A stretch of DNA of 60,433 bases, from NCBI GenBank assembly GCA_902373515.1, contig CABKML010000009.1, positions 1-60,433 of the forward strand. Direction: 5' to 3'. Both the position numbers and the translations under genes were made by a program. Numbering within the stretch: the stretch's first letter is position 1; each line of letters opens with the position of its first letter. This document shows positions 51,696 through 60,194 of the stretch, one piece after another. Under the pieces are notes generated by a model. It had not been told where the DNA came from, did not search any database, and saw only the letters and a program-made list of their open reading frames with translations. Source of the DNA: an uncultured Eubacteriales bacterium. GTDB taxonomy: Bacteria; Bacillota; Clostridia; Saccharofermentanales; Fastidiosipilaceae.

Positions 51696-52784
51696 ATGAA
51701 CAAATTACAGACGTTTTTGCGAAAAAAAGATGTAATTATTTCTTGGAAACGCTACGGCATTGACGCTTTGGGTGCAATGGCTCAAGGCTTGTTTTGTTCT
51801 TTGTTGATCGGAACAATTATTAACACAATCGGCACACTGTTTCAGTTGCCTTTTCTCACGCAAACTATTGCTACCATTTCAAAAGTTAATTACACTTTGG
51901 GCGGCTTGGCGATGGTTATGAGCGGCCCGGCTATGGCCGTTGCAATCGGTTTTGCGTTGAAATGTCCGCCGTTGGTTCTGTTTTCCTTGACGACAGTCGG
52001 TTTCGCCTCCAATGCTTTAGGCGGTGCCGGCGGCCCGTTGGCGGTTTTGTTTGTGGCTATTATTACGGCTGAAGTGGGTAAGTTGGTGGCCGGAGAGACC
52101 AAGATCGATATTCTGGTTAGCCCTTTGGTCACAATCGCCGTAGGTACTTTTCTTTCTTGGTTGATTGCCCCGTCTCTGGGTAAATTGGCGATGTCTTTAG
52201 GACGAGTAATTATGTGGGCGACGGAATTGCAACCTTTATTGATGGGAATTTTAGTTTCCGTTCTGGTCGGCGTAGCCTTAACTTTGCCCATTTCTTCCGC
52301 CGCTATTTGTGCTGCTTTGGGTTTAACGGGTTTGGCCGGTGGAGCGGCATTGGCCGGTTGCTGTGCGCAAATGGTCGGATTTGCCGTTATTTCTTTCAAA
52401 GTTAACGGTTGGGGCGGAATTGTTTCGCAAGGTATCGGAACTTCGATGCTGCAGATGCCCAATATTGTGAAAAATCCGAAAATCTGGTTGGCGCCGACCA
52501 TAACATCCGCTATTACCGGCCCTTTGGCAACTTGCGTCTTCGGTTTGCAAATGAACGGTGCAGCGATCAATTCCGGGATGGGAACTTGCGGATTATGCGG
52601 CCAAATCGGGGTATTTACCGGTTGGGTCAAGGATATTGCCGGTGGTGTAAAGGCGGCAATCACACCTTTTGATTGGCTCGGCTTAATTCTGATCAGCTTT
52701 GTTTTACCGGCAGTAATTGCTGTTATTATCAATAGTATTTGTAAGAAAATGCACTTGGTGCAGGATGCCGATTTTAAATTGTAA
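51696..52784 (+). CDS. PTS EIIC-like membrane protein (PTS_EIIC_2 type)
   Basis: A 362-residue protein with about ten membrane segments, rich in Gly and Ala, resembling the PTS_EIIC_2 family ('NALGGAGGPLAVLFVAIITAEVGKLVAGETKIDILVSPLVTI', given in parts over about 105-150; later 'QMNGAAINSGMGTCGLCGQIG'). Start 51696 is chosen for AGAGGCAGG upstream. There are no EIIA or EIIB genes nearby, so it may act as an orphan EIIC or as a transporter outside classical PTS. Substrate unknown. Confidence 0.82.
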   Translation: MNKLQTFLRKKDVIISWKRYGIDALGAMAQGLFCSLLIGTIINTIGTLFQLPFLTQTIATISKVNYTLGGLAMVMSGPAMAVAIGFALKCPPLVLFSLTTVGFASNALGGAGGPLAVLFVAIITAEVGKLVAGETKIDILVSPLVTIAVGTFLSWLIAPSLGKLAMSLGRVIMWATELQPLLMGILVSVLVGVALTLPISSAAICAALGLTGLAGGAALAGCCAQMVGFAVISFKVNGWGGIVSQGIGTSMLQMPNIVKNPKIWLAPTITSAITGPLATCVFGLQMNGAAINSGMGTCGLCGQIGVFTGWVKDIAGGVKAAITPFDWLGLILISFVLPAVIAVIINSICKKMHLVQDADFKL

Positions 52785-52807
52785 AATAAGGCTTCGAGCA
52801 CTTATGC

Positions 52808-52836
52808 CGGCGGCACATGGATGTGCCGCCGTTTTC
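52808..52836 (+). terminator. intrinsic terminator after the EIIC-like gene
   Basis: CGGCGGCACA at 52808-52817 pairs perfectly with TGTGCCGCCG at 52822-52831 around a 4-nt loop, followed by TTTT. Confidence 0.85.
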
Positions 52837-52893
52837 AAATGGCTTAATATCATTTATCATAAGGATATTATTTAAGACGGGAGTAATATTGCA

Positions 52894-53409
52894 ATGGCGC
52901 AAAATGAGACGATTTATTTAGCCGGCGGCTGCTTTTGGGGCTTGGAACAGGCTCTTAAAATGTTGGACGGAGTGAAGGAGACTACGGTCGGTTATGTCAA
53001 CGGCAAGACAGCCAATCCCGATTATGAGGCTGTTTGCAGCGATACCACCGGTTACAAAGAGGCGGTTAAAGTTATCTATGACGCGCAGGTTATTACGCTT
53101 GAGAAGCTTTTGCGGGCATTTTTTATTTGTATTACGCCGGAGCAGAAAGACGGTCAGGGATATGACACGGGTACGCAATATCAGACGGGTGTTTATTATA
53201 TTGACCCGCAAACTGCCGCTGCCTGTGCCCGCTTTTTTGCCGCCGAGCGCCTCAAACATCCGGCGTTTTTCACGGAACTTGAAGCTATGCATAATTTTTA
53301 TCCGGCCGAAACTTATCATCAGGATTATTTGCAGAAAAATCCCGGAGGTTATTGTCATATTTCCCAACAGGAATTTGCTGCAGTTAAAGCTTTGAATCAA
53401 GAAAAATAG
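52894..53409 (+). CDS. msrA: peptide methionine sulfoxide reductase A
   Basis: A 171-residue enzyme that repairs methionine-S-sulfoxide. The catalytic motif GCFWG lies at residues 12-16 with Cys13 as nucleophile; 'DTGTQYQTGVYY' and 'FYPAETYHQDYLQKNPGGYC' are family motifs, the latter ending in a possible resolving Cys. GGGAG precedes ATG 52894. It stands alone, without msrB. Confidence 0.96.
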   Translation: MAQNETIYLAGGCFWGLEQALKMLDGVKETTVGYVNGKTANPDYEAVCSDTTGYKEAVKVIYDAQVITLEKLLRAFFICITPEQKDGQGYDTGTQYQTGVYYIDPQTAAACARFFAAERLKHPAFFTELEAMHNFYPAETYHQDYLQKNPGGYCHISQQEFAAVKALNQEK

Positions 53410-53530
53410 GACGGGGCGCCTTCTACCTTCTTCGATTAAAGTATAATTATGATACAATTAATTTGAATCTGCGGCAGACAGGCATTAATATTGCTGTTTG
53501 CCGGAATTTAGGAGCATGGGGGTAGAATTT

Positions 53531-54178
53531 ATGAGTGATTATCAGAAATTTCAGGCGGAAATTCTGGACGTCAAATTGACCGTAGAAGCGGCAAACACTT
53601 TTACAGCTGATTTTATTAATTGTAATGCAGCCGATTTTGCGATTGAAAAAGTCGGCGACACGATTAAACTTATTCAGAAAAAAAGAGTGCAAATTAATCG
53701 TAATTGGCACACGTGGATTATCGAAGGCATGTGCGAAGTAAAAATTACTTTGCCGGCGAGTTTGGAATTCTGCCGGATTGCAGCGGCAAGCGGCATTGTT
53801 ATTGTGCAGGGTCTGCAACTTAAGCAATTAGAGGTTGAAGTTAGTGACGGGACGGCGACAGCTAAAGATGTTCAAGCGGATGAGGTGAGATTGTTTTGCG
53901 AGGACGGCATCGCTAACGGCAAAAATATTATTGTCAGAAAGTTGTGTAAAATCAGCACCGATAACGGGGTCAGTAAGTTGAGCGGCAAACTGAATTTTCC
54001 TTATGAGCTCAGTGTTGTTTGTGAAAACGGGTTGACGGACAGCGAGGAAGAAGAGCAGCGGGAGCTTTATGCGGCGGATAATTTGCCGGATGCGGCAGCT
54101 ATAGGAGGAACAGCGGCAAGTCCGGCGCAATATCGGGTTTACTGCGAGAACGGCATTGCCACTTACAATCTGATTTAA
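53531..54178 (+). CDS. DUF4097-like protein
   Basis: A 215-residue soluble protein with repeating short beta strands typical of DUF4097-type beta-helix folds. Three similar turns ('FCEDGIANGKNI', 'VCENGLTDSEEE', 'YCENGIATYNLI') recur in the C-terminal half with a Cys before each Glu/Asn. No signal peptide or membrane segment. The start at 53531 is chosen because the ATG at 53516 sits on top of the AGGAG site. Function unknown. Confidence 0.75.
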   Translation: MSDYQKFQAEILDVKLTVEAANTFTADFINCNAADFAIEKVGDTIKLIQKKRVQINRNWHTWIIEGMCEVKITLPASLEFCRIAAASGIVIVQGLQLKQLEVEVSDGTATAKDVQADEVRLFCEDGIANGKNIIVRKLCKISTDNGVSKLSGKLNFPYELSVVCENGLTDSEEEEQRELYAADNLPDAAAIGGTAASPAQYRVYCENGIATYNLI

Positions 54179-54207
54179 TTCTCTGCGACATTTATTTTTA
54201 TAGGAGC

Positions 54208-54247
54208 GGAAATCCGGTCGGCGCCCGGTGTTTCCCTCTTTTTTTAT
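54208..54247 (+). terminator. intrinsic terminator before the large adhesin gene
   Basis: GGAAA at 54208-54212 and CCGG pair with CCGG and TTTCC (54231-54235), followed by CTCTTTTTTT. Confidence 0.85.
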
Positions 54248-54279
54248 ATTTTGCGGAGGTGAATGTTACAGCCGGCTGA

Positions 54280-54308
54280 TTGCGCGGGCAGTGCAAATAA
54301 GCGATAAT
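54280..54308 (+). promoter_or_regulatory. promoter of the large adhesin gene
   Basis: TTGCGC at 54280-54285 and GATAAT at 54303-54308 are spaced 17 bp apart, 34 bp before ATG 54342. Confidence 0.6.
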
Positions 54309-54341
54309 TGGAAGGGAAAATTAATATGAAGTGGTGATTCG

Positions 54342-57300
54342 ATGAGCAAGTTGAAAAAAACGGCGGTTATTCTCGCCCTGATTACAGCTATGATTTTTGG
54401 TATTTTAGGCAATTTTGCGGTTAAGGCGCAAGAGCCCGATACCGGTAAATATACTTTAAACTTGGAGTACACTGATGATCAGCAGGGACAGCCGATTAAT
54501 AAACTCAGTATAGCTGCTGCAAGCAGGACGTCAGTTACTGTTGATATCAGCGGCAGCCGCACAAGTTTGGAAAAACCCTATATCAGTATTCGCGGACCTA
54601 AGGCTTTTATTAAGAGCTTGAGTGTCGCCGATATTCCTTCCAAGTCTTCTTATACTTCAAGCTTAGTAAAAGAAGGCGATAATACCTGCTTGCAGATAAC
54701 TTTCGCTAAATTGCAGGGCGGCGATAAGTTCAGCTTTTTCGTCACAGGCAAATATCGGGAGTATTTTACCCCCGACAAGCAACAAGTTCCGTTGGAGGCG
54801 GAATTGTTTGACGCTAAAGGCAAAAGCCTGGTCAAGTCGCAAGCTTTAACGTATACGATTGAGGTGAATAAGCCGACTTTTACCAAGAGCGTTGACAAGA
54901 ATGAACAGGAAGCGGGAGAAGATGATAACGGCTATGTAAAAAGCGGGACGGAGCAGGCAATTCCGTTCAAATTTAACTTTGGCGGCAAGGAGTTCGGCAC
55001 GGACATCGACCGCGCAATTACCGCCGGCGAAATTACAGATACATTGCCGACCTATACAGATAAGAACGGGCAATTGCAAGTAGCAGAAGTAGATACGGCG
55101 AAAAGTAAAGGCTGGGAAGTAAGCGCGGACAAAAAAACTGCTGTCTACAAATTTGAAAAGCCTTGGGGTCAACTTTACGGTTTTACATCCTATTACAGTA
55201 TCAAAGTTGCACCGTTGTATCTCAAATTCCCGCTGGCAAAATTAAACACGGCAGTCAGCAACAAGGCAACTTATAAGCTGATTCCGAGCTCTAAACAGGC
55301 CGGTGAAAACGATTATACAGGCGAGAGTCTCTGTCAAGTGACTTTAATTCCCGTAGCAGCGCAAAAGGAAGTAAATATCACACTTTATAAATATGCCGGT
55401 AAAGATCAAGTCCAGGATACGACAGCGGAGAAAGCTAAGGAACAGACGTGGACCGTCAGGTATGAGGCGGATCAGGAGTTAAAGAATGTGAGCCTGTTGG
55501 AAGAGCCTGATAAACGTTTGTATATTACTGAAATAAAAGACAAAGGCTATCCGACTAAAATCGTTCCGGCAATTACTAAAGTTGAAGGACGCTTAGCCGA
55601 CGGTAGTTGGAAAACAGCCGAGAAAGAAAGCAGTGGCTTCTTCCTTTTCGGCGACGACAATACGTACAAAATTAAGGATGCGAGCAAATATCAGGCTTTG
55701 AGAATCAGCTTTAAGAAATTGCCGCCCAATCTGCAGCAATTCGGCAACGATGCTCCGATTTTGCAAATTAAGACGAAATTCCGGGAGCCTGATAAAATCA
55801 AGGCGGAAGCCGACGATACGGCGAATATTTACAAGAATACAGTAAAAATCAAGGACAAATCGGTTGAAGCAAGCTTCAAACTGCAAGCCTTCTCCGCCCC
55901 TTTCGGCTTTTCTCTCACATCAGAAAAAGCCGGCCAAAGCGTGAGTAACGGCGAAGAAATAAAAGCGGAAATCAAATTTGCCAATACAGTACCGGAGCAG
56001 GATAAGACGAAGAAACGGAAGATTGTTGTTATTATTCCTGACGGTCTGACTTATACCGGTTACGATCTGTGGAGTGCGGAAATATATCCTTATGCCAACA
56101 AAATTCTCAAAAAAGAAATTATCCCCGATTATCACGCTTCAGGAAAGACGGCACTTGTTTATACTTTGAACGATTGTGCCAAAACAAATTTAGTTGATGA
56201 TCAGGAAGCAAAAATCAGTATGCGCTTTGCGGTCAAGGACCTTTATCGGCGCCAAAGCTTGGAACTGCGTGCTTATTACAGTTTTGAAGGAGTGGAAACG
56301 GCGGAATTGACTAATTTGCCGTCTGCTTTATTTAATAATAATGCGGAGAAAGTTGCCGATAAATATGATATTAATGATAACGGCAAAAAAGACGACCTCG
56401 TTGCCACTTGCGCCGTTACTTTCAATCCGCAACTGACGCGCGGTTTATGGGCGAGAACTTTAGTCGGGAGGACGGAAGACGGCTTATCGCCCGACAGTAT
56501 CGCTTTGCAGGCGAATGAACCGACGATTCTGGCTTTATGTTTAAATAATTCTTTGAGGACAGCGCAAAAAGGTTTGGTAATGTATGCAACTTTACCGCAT
56601 AAGGACGATAAGACCATCATGCCGAATCAGGCAGGAGTTTATTCGCCGCGCGGCAGCAGTACGGACTTGCATTTGACAGGAGCGGTTAAGGCCCCCGCCG
56701 GCTATGATGTGTATTATTTGACGGAAAATCCGCCGGAAAAGGCGGAAGAGGCGCTGGCTTTATCTTCCTGGACGCAAAATGTAACTGATTGGAGTCAGGT
56801 TAAAGCCTTTAAGTTGGTAGCGCAAGCGCAGACGGAATTAGCTGTCAATTCCGAACTGCTCATCACGGCACCGGTACAAGCCGTGCAAGCTGAGGCTAAT
56901 GATGTGGCAGTTGCTTCTTTTGCTTACAAGGTAGAGCAACAGCCTAATTTAGTAGAGGCGAATAACGTCAGACTTATCATGCCGAAAGAGTATACTTTGA
57001 AGAAAATTTGGCAGGGTGCCGAGTGGTATAACAAAGTTAAAGCCGGATATACGGGAGCGGCAGATTTACCGGCAGTCAAAATTCAAATTAAAGAAGCTAA
57101 CACGGCGGAGAAAAAGGTGATGCAAACAGTCACCCTTTCAGCGCAAAACAAGTGGGAGCAGAAGGTGCAACTGCCTGCTTATATCGGGGCGGAAGCGGCA
57201 AAATACACATTTGCGGAAGAAAAACCGACAGAGCCGGGCTTTGCCGACTCAACGACAACAATTAATGTCAAGCCGACGGAAGTTGAGATTGTCAACACCC

Positions 57301-58280
57301 TGAATATCAAAGCAAGCATAAGTAAGACCTTTACTAAGGAAAAAGACACGCTGAAAATGGACGAGTATCCCGGTGCGACTTTGATTTTACAAAAAGCTCA
57401 TACCGGCAAAGATGATTGGCAGGAATACAAACGTTATGTCGTTGCGGCCGGGCAGGAAAAATTCGGAAAGGAAGAAACTTTGCCCATAGCAGATAAGGAC
57501 GGCGAATTGACTTATAAACTGACAGAAACCGCAGCGAAAGATGGCTGGGAATGTCAAGGCGGTCAGTTGCAATTGGACCAGACAACGCCGTTTAAGGCCA
57601 ACTTGGCTTTGACAAATACCTGGAAGAAAAAAGCAGCCCCGGTTCAATATGAGATTAAGGGGCATAAGCTCTTAAAGGCGAACAAAGACCAAGCTCAATT
57701 GCCGGAAATTACGGGTAAATATCAGTTTAAGCTGGCAGGAGAAGCCGGTGCTCCGTTGCCGGATAATCTGCAGGCGGAAAATCAGGCTGACGGCAGTATC
57801 AAGTTTTCCCCGATTACTTTCAAGTATGAAGATTTGGCCGGCGCTCAGAGCAAAACATTCACTTATACCGTGACGGAGAGCGGCACTGTCAAGGATGTGC
57901 AGAATGATGCGGAAAATGAAAAATCTTTCGCTTTAACTTTAAGTTTAAAGGCAGACGGGAACTTGCAGGTGGAAGCGACAGCGGATGCTTCTGCCAAGGC
58001 AACTGTGCAGCCGGGGTTATTCTGTTTCACCAACGTTTATCAGGTAAAAGAACCCGCACCGACGCCTTCAGCCAAGAAACCTACTGTCAAGCCGACAAAC
58101 AAGCCGATAAACGGCCTGACACAGGCACCTGGGCCGGAAAAAGAAGATTCCCTGCCTAACAGTGAGATGCATAAACTGATAGTCGCCAAAACCGGTGAAA
58201 GTAAAGCTGCAACCAAGCTGCTTGCTCTGTTCCTCTTCGGGACAGCCGGAGCTTTGATAAGTAAGAAAAAGAGGGTGTGA
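54342..58280 (+). CDS. large pilin-like, wall-anchored adhesin
   Basis: A 1312-residue exported protein with signal sequence 1-29. The first 870 residues are strand-rich, with tandem DUF11/fimbrial-type regions I cannot resolve individually. Residues about 905-985 and 986-1092 look like Cna_B domains ('VTLSAQNKWEQKVQLPAYI', 'EIVNTL'; 'GELTYKLTETAAKDGW', 'ALTNTW'). Residues about 1098-1234 match the Spy0128/FctA pilin isopeptide domain ('FSPITFKYEDLAG', 'FTYTVTESG', 'CFTNVYQV'). A Pro/Lys stalk leads to VAKTGE at 1281-1286 and the tail SKKKRV. Such proteins self-cross-link by Lys-Asn isopeptide bonds and act as adhesins or pilus subunits. No sortase gene accompanies it. Confidence 0.88.
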   Translation: MSKLKKTAVILALITAMIFGILGNFAVKAQEPDTGKYTLNLEYTDDQQGQPINKLSIAAASRTSVTVDISGSRTSLEKPYISIRGPKAFIKSLSVADIPSKSSYTSSLVKEGDNTCLQITFAKLQGGDKFSFFVTGKYREYFTPDKQQVPLEAELFDAKGKSLVKSQALTYTIEVNKPTFTKSVDKNEQEAGEDDNGYVKSGTEQAIPFKFNFGGKEFGTDIDRAITAGEITDTLPTYTDKNGQLQVAEVDTAKSKGWEVSADKKTAVYKFEKPWGQLYGFTSYYSIKVAPLYLKFPLAKLNTAVSNKATYKLIPSSKQAGENDYTGESLCQVTLIPVAAQKEVNITLYKYAGKDQVQDTTAEKAKEQTWTVRYEADQELKNVSLLEEPDKRLYITEIKDKGYPTKIVPAITKVEGRLADGSWKTAEKESSGFFLFGDDNTYKIKDASKYQALRISFKKLPPNLQQFGNDAPILQIKTKFREPDKIKAEADDTANIYKNTVKIKDKSVEASFKLQAFSAPFGFSLTSEKAGQSVSNGEEIKAEIKFANTVPEQDKTKKRKIVVIIPDGLTYTGYDLWSAEIYPYANKILKKEIIPDYHASGKTALVYTLNDCAKTNLVDDQEAKISMRFAVKDLYRRQSLELRAYYSFEGVETAELTNLPSALFNNNAEKVADKYDINDNGKKDDLVATCAVTFNPQLTRGLWARTLVGRTEDGLSPDSIALQANEPTILALCLNNSLRTAQKGLVMYATLPHKDDKTIMPNQAGVYSPRGSSTDLHLTGAVKAPAGYDVYYLTENPPEKAEEALALSSWTQNVTDWSQVKAFKLVAQAQTELAVNSELLITAPVQAVQAEANDVAVASFAYKVEQQPNLVEANNVRLIMPKEYTLKKIWQGAEWYNKVKAGYTGAADLPAVKIQIKEANTAEKKVMQTVTLSAQNKWEQKVQLPAYIGAEAAKYTFAEEKPTEPGFADSTTTINVKPTEVEIVNTLNIKASISKTFTKEKDTLKMDEYPGATLILQKAHTGKDDWQEYKRYVVAAGQEKFGKEETLPIADKDGELTYKLTETAAKDGWECQGGQLQLDQTTPFKANLALTNTWKKKAAPVQYEIKGHKLLKANKDQAQLPEITGKYQFKLAGEAGAPLPDNLQAENQADGSIKFSPITFKYEDLAGAQSKTFTYTVTESGTVKDVQNDAENEKSFALTLSLKADGNLQVEATADASAKATVQPGLFCFTNVYQVKEPAPTPSAKKPTVKPTNKPINGLTQAPGPEKEDSLPNSEMHKLIVAKTGESKAATKLLALFLFGTAGALISKKKRV

Positions 58281-58282
58281 AA

Positions 58283-59044
58283 ATGAGAGAAAACGAATTG
58301 CCGCTTCTGGAATATGATGACGATAAAAATGCCGTACTTATGCCGAATTACGATAACTTACAACTGCACTTGCCGCCTAAGGCCATTTTCGCCTTTTTAG
58401 GTTCTGAAATTGATCGTTATGCGCAAAGTCGAAATGCGAAAATTGCAGCGAACTTTGTTTCAGCAACTAAAAGCTACCCTATATATTTGTTGCAGCTGCA
58501 GGGGACGGAAGTCTGTCTGGTACAAGCGCCCGTCGGTGCCCCGGCAGCGGTGCAGATTTTGGAATGGTTAATTGCTTACGGGGTTAAAGAAGTTATCAGT
58601 GCCGGCTCCTGCGGCGTGTTGGTCGATTGGGCGGAAAATTCCTTCCTTATTCCCGTAGAGGCTGTGCGCGATGAAGGAACATCGTATCATTATCTGCCGC
58701 CGAGTCGCTCCGTCTCTGTTTCCCGGCAGGCAGTAGATGCCATCAGGCAAACTTTGCAGGCGCATAACCTGCCCTACAATGAAGTTAAAACTTGGACGAC
58801 GGACGGCTTTTTCCGGGAGACTGCAGCTAAAGTCGAGCGTCGGAAGGCGGAAGGCTGCCGGGTTGTAGAAATGGAATGTGCCGCTTTGGCTGCCTGCGCT
58901 CAAATGCGGGGAATTGTTTGGGGAGAAATTTTATATACCGCCGATACTTTGCACGATCCGGCAAATTATGACGGACGCAATTGGGGTGAAGATTCGATTG
59001 CTCCCGCTTTGCAATTATGTCTGGAAGCTGTTATGAAAATTTGA
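58283..59044 (+). CDS. nucleoside phosphorylase (uridine phosphorylase-like)
   Basis: A 253-residue enzyme of the PNP/UDP phosphorylase family that splits nucleosides with phosphate. Landmarks are 'VQAPVGAPAAVQILEWLIAYGVKEVISAGSCG', split over the phosphate-binding region, and 'VVEMECAALAACAQMRG', with the ribose-binding Met-Glu. ATG 58283 is preferred for spacing from GAGGG, although GTG 58277 overlapping the previous stop is possible. It is tightly placed behind the adhesin gene without a terminator, an odd operon pairing. A perfect 9-bp stem at 59067-59097 without a U-tract follows. Confidence 0.9.
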   Translation: MRENELPLLEYDDDKNAVLMPNYDNLQLHLPPKAIFAFLGSEIDRYAQSRNAKIAANFVSATKSYPIYLLQLQGTEVCLVQAPVGAPAAVQILEWLIAYGVKEVISAGSCGVLVDWAENSFLIPVEAVRDEGTSYHYLPPSRSVSVSRQAVDAIRQTLQAHNLPYNEVKTWTTDGFFRETAAKVERRKAEGCRVVEMECAALAACAQMRGIVWGEILYTADTLHDPANYDGRNWGEDSIAPALQLCLEAVMKI

Positions 59045-59066
59045 ATTGGCGGTCGGTTGCGCCCGG

Positions 59067-59097
59067 TTGTCGCCGGAAATTGCGCTTTCGGCGACAA
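59067..59097 (+). terminator. possible terminator after the nucleoside phosphorylase
   Basis: TTGTCGCCG at 59067-59075 pairs perfectly with CGGCGACAA at 59089-59097. No run of T follows, so termination is uncertain. Confidence 0.4.
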
Positions 59098-59137
59098 TTG
59101 TCAATCGCACTTGCTACTATGCAACTGCTGTTTCAGC

Positions 59138-59165
59138 TATAATTTCGCCATAATCATCATGATGA
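59138..59165 (+). promoter_or_regulatory. -10 element and palindrome before the XRE membrane regulator
   Basis: TATAAT at 59138-59143 lacks a well-spaced -35. The perfect 12-bp palindrome TCATCATGATGA at 59154-59165 covers the expected transcript start and is a candidate autoregulatory operator. Confidence 0.45.
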
Positions 59166-59192
59166 ATTCGAGTTTGAAACGGAGATGTTTTT

Positions 59193-60194
59193 ATGATTTT
59201 GGCAGATAAAATATTGGAACTGCGTAAACAAAACGGTTGGTCGCAGGAGGAATTGGCGGACAAATTGGGCGTCAGTCGCCAATCTGTTTCCAAATGGGAA
59301 GGCGCACAAAGTATCCCAGATATGGAGCGGATAATTGCATTGAGCCGTTTGTTCGGTGTTAGTACAGATCTTCTGGTAAAAGATGAAATTGATGTTATGG
59401 GGAACAACGTCGACGCAGATGAAAATGCCTGCCAGGAAGAAGCCGGTGTTCGCATGCGGGTAATTAAGCTGGAAGAAGCCACCGCTTATATTACTCACAG
59501 AATATCATTTGCCGCCTATGTTGCTTTAGGCGTTCTTCTTTGTGTTCTGGCGGCAATCCCCATGATCGGCAGCGAGCTTTTGCTTTCTCCCACCGTAAAT
59601 GCGCAAGTCGGTAAAACTTTGGGCTTAGCCTTTAGCGTTGCGATTGTTACCGTAGCTGTAGCTATTTTTATTATTCAGAGTTTCCACGGAAAGCGTTATC
59701 AATATTTGGAAAAAGAGGACTTTGAAACGGCTTACGGCGTTGACAGTGTGCTCAAAGAACGCTTGGAACGTTTCCTGCCGTCATATCTGCTGCAGACGGT
59801 CAGCGGCGTCGTTTTATGTATGGTTGCCTTTATTTTTCTGATAATTTCGGATGTAGTGCCGCAGTTTTATCAACTTTCATCCGGGCTTTTTGTAGTCATT
59901 GCGATTGCTTTGGTGGCAGTAGCTGTTTATTTATTCGTGCAGGCGAATATTATCCGCTCGTCTTATTACTGTTTATTAAAGCCGAAGAAAAAAACTGTCT
60001 ATCCGGAAAAGATTAGGTTATTGCTCCAAGCTTACTGGCTTATAATTGTCTGTATTTATTTAGCCTACAGTTTCATCACGTCCGATTGGGGAAAAAGCTG
60101 GATCGTTTGGCCGTTGGCCGCATTGATTTACGGAGTAATAGAAGCAGTGCTCAAAGCGTGGAGGCTCGGAGAGAAACAGAAGAAAAATAATTGA
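59193..60194 (+). CDS. XRE-family regulator with membrane domain
   Basis: A 333-residue protein with an N-terminal Cro/C1 helix-turn-helix (about residues 5-60, 'GWSQEELADKLGVSRQSVSKWEGAQSIPDMERIIALSRLFGVS') and a membrane domain of about six helices (residues 105-320) ending in a basic tail. This fusion is common in Firmicutes, where it is thought to couple an envelope signal to transcription. ACGGAGATG precedes the ATG. It appears to be a single-gene unit; the palindrome at 59154 may be its operator. Confidence 0.9.
   Translation: MILADKILELRKQNGWSQEELADKLGVSRQSVSKWEGAQSIPDMERIIALSRLFGVSTDLLVKDEIDVMGNNVDADENACQEEAGVRMRVIKLEEATAYITHRISFAAYVALGVLLCVLAAIPMIGSELLLSPTVNAQVGKTLGLAFSVAIVTVAVAIFIIQSFHGKRYQYLEKEDFETAYGVDSVLKERLERFLPSYLLQTVSGVVLCMVAFIFLIISDVVPQFYQLSSGLFVVIAIALVAVAVYLFVQANIIRSSYYCLLKPKKKTVYPEKIRLLLQAYWLIIVCIYLAYSFITSDWGKSWIVWPLAALIYGVIEAVLKAWRLGEKQKKNN

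Noticed and set aside
51890..52801. 303-residue open frame on the minus strand within the EIIC-like gene
   Set aside because: Its composition is the mirror of a Gly/Ala-rich membrane protein; the plus-strand gene has start, ribosome site and terminator.
54263..54307. 14-codon frame behind GGAGGTG ahead of the large adhesin
   Set aside because: The spacing from GGAGG to ATG is only 3 bases and the frame overlaps the predicted promoter of the adhesin, so it would not be on its mRNA.
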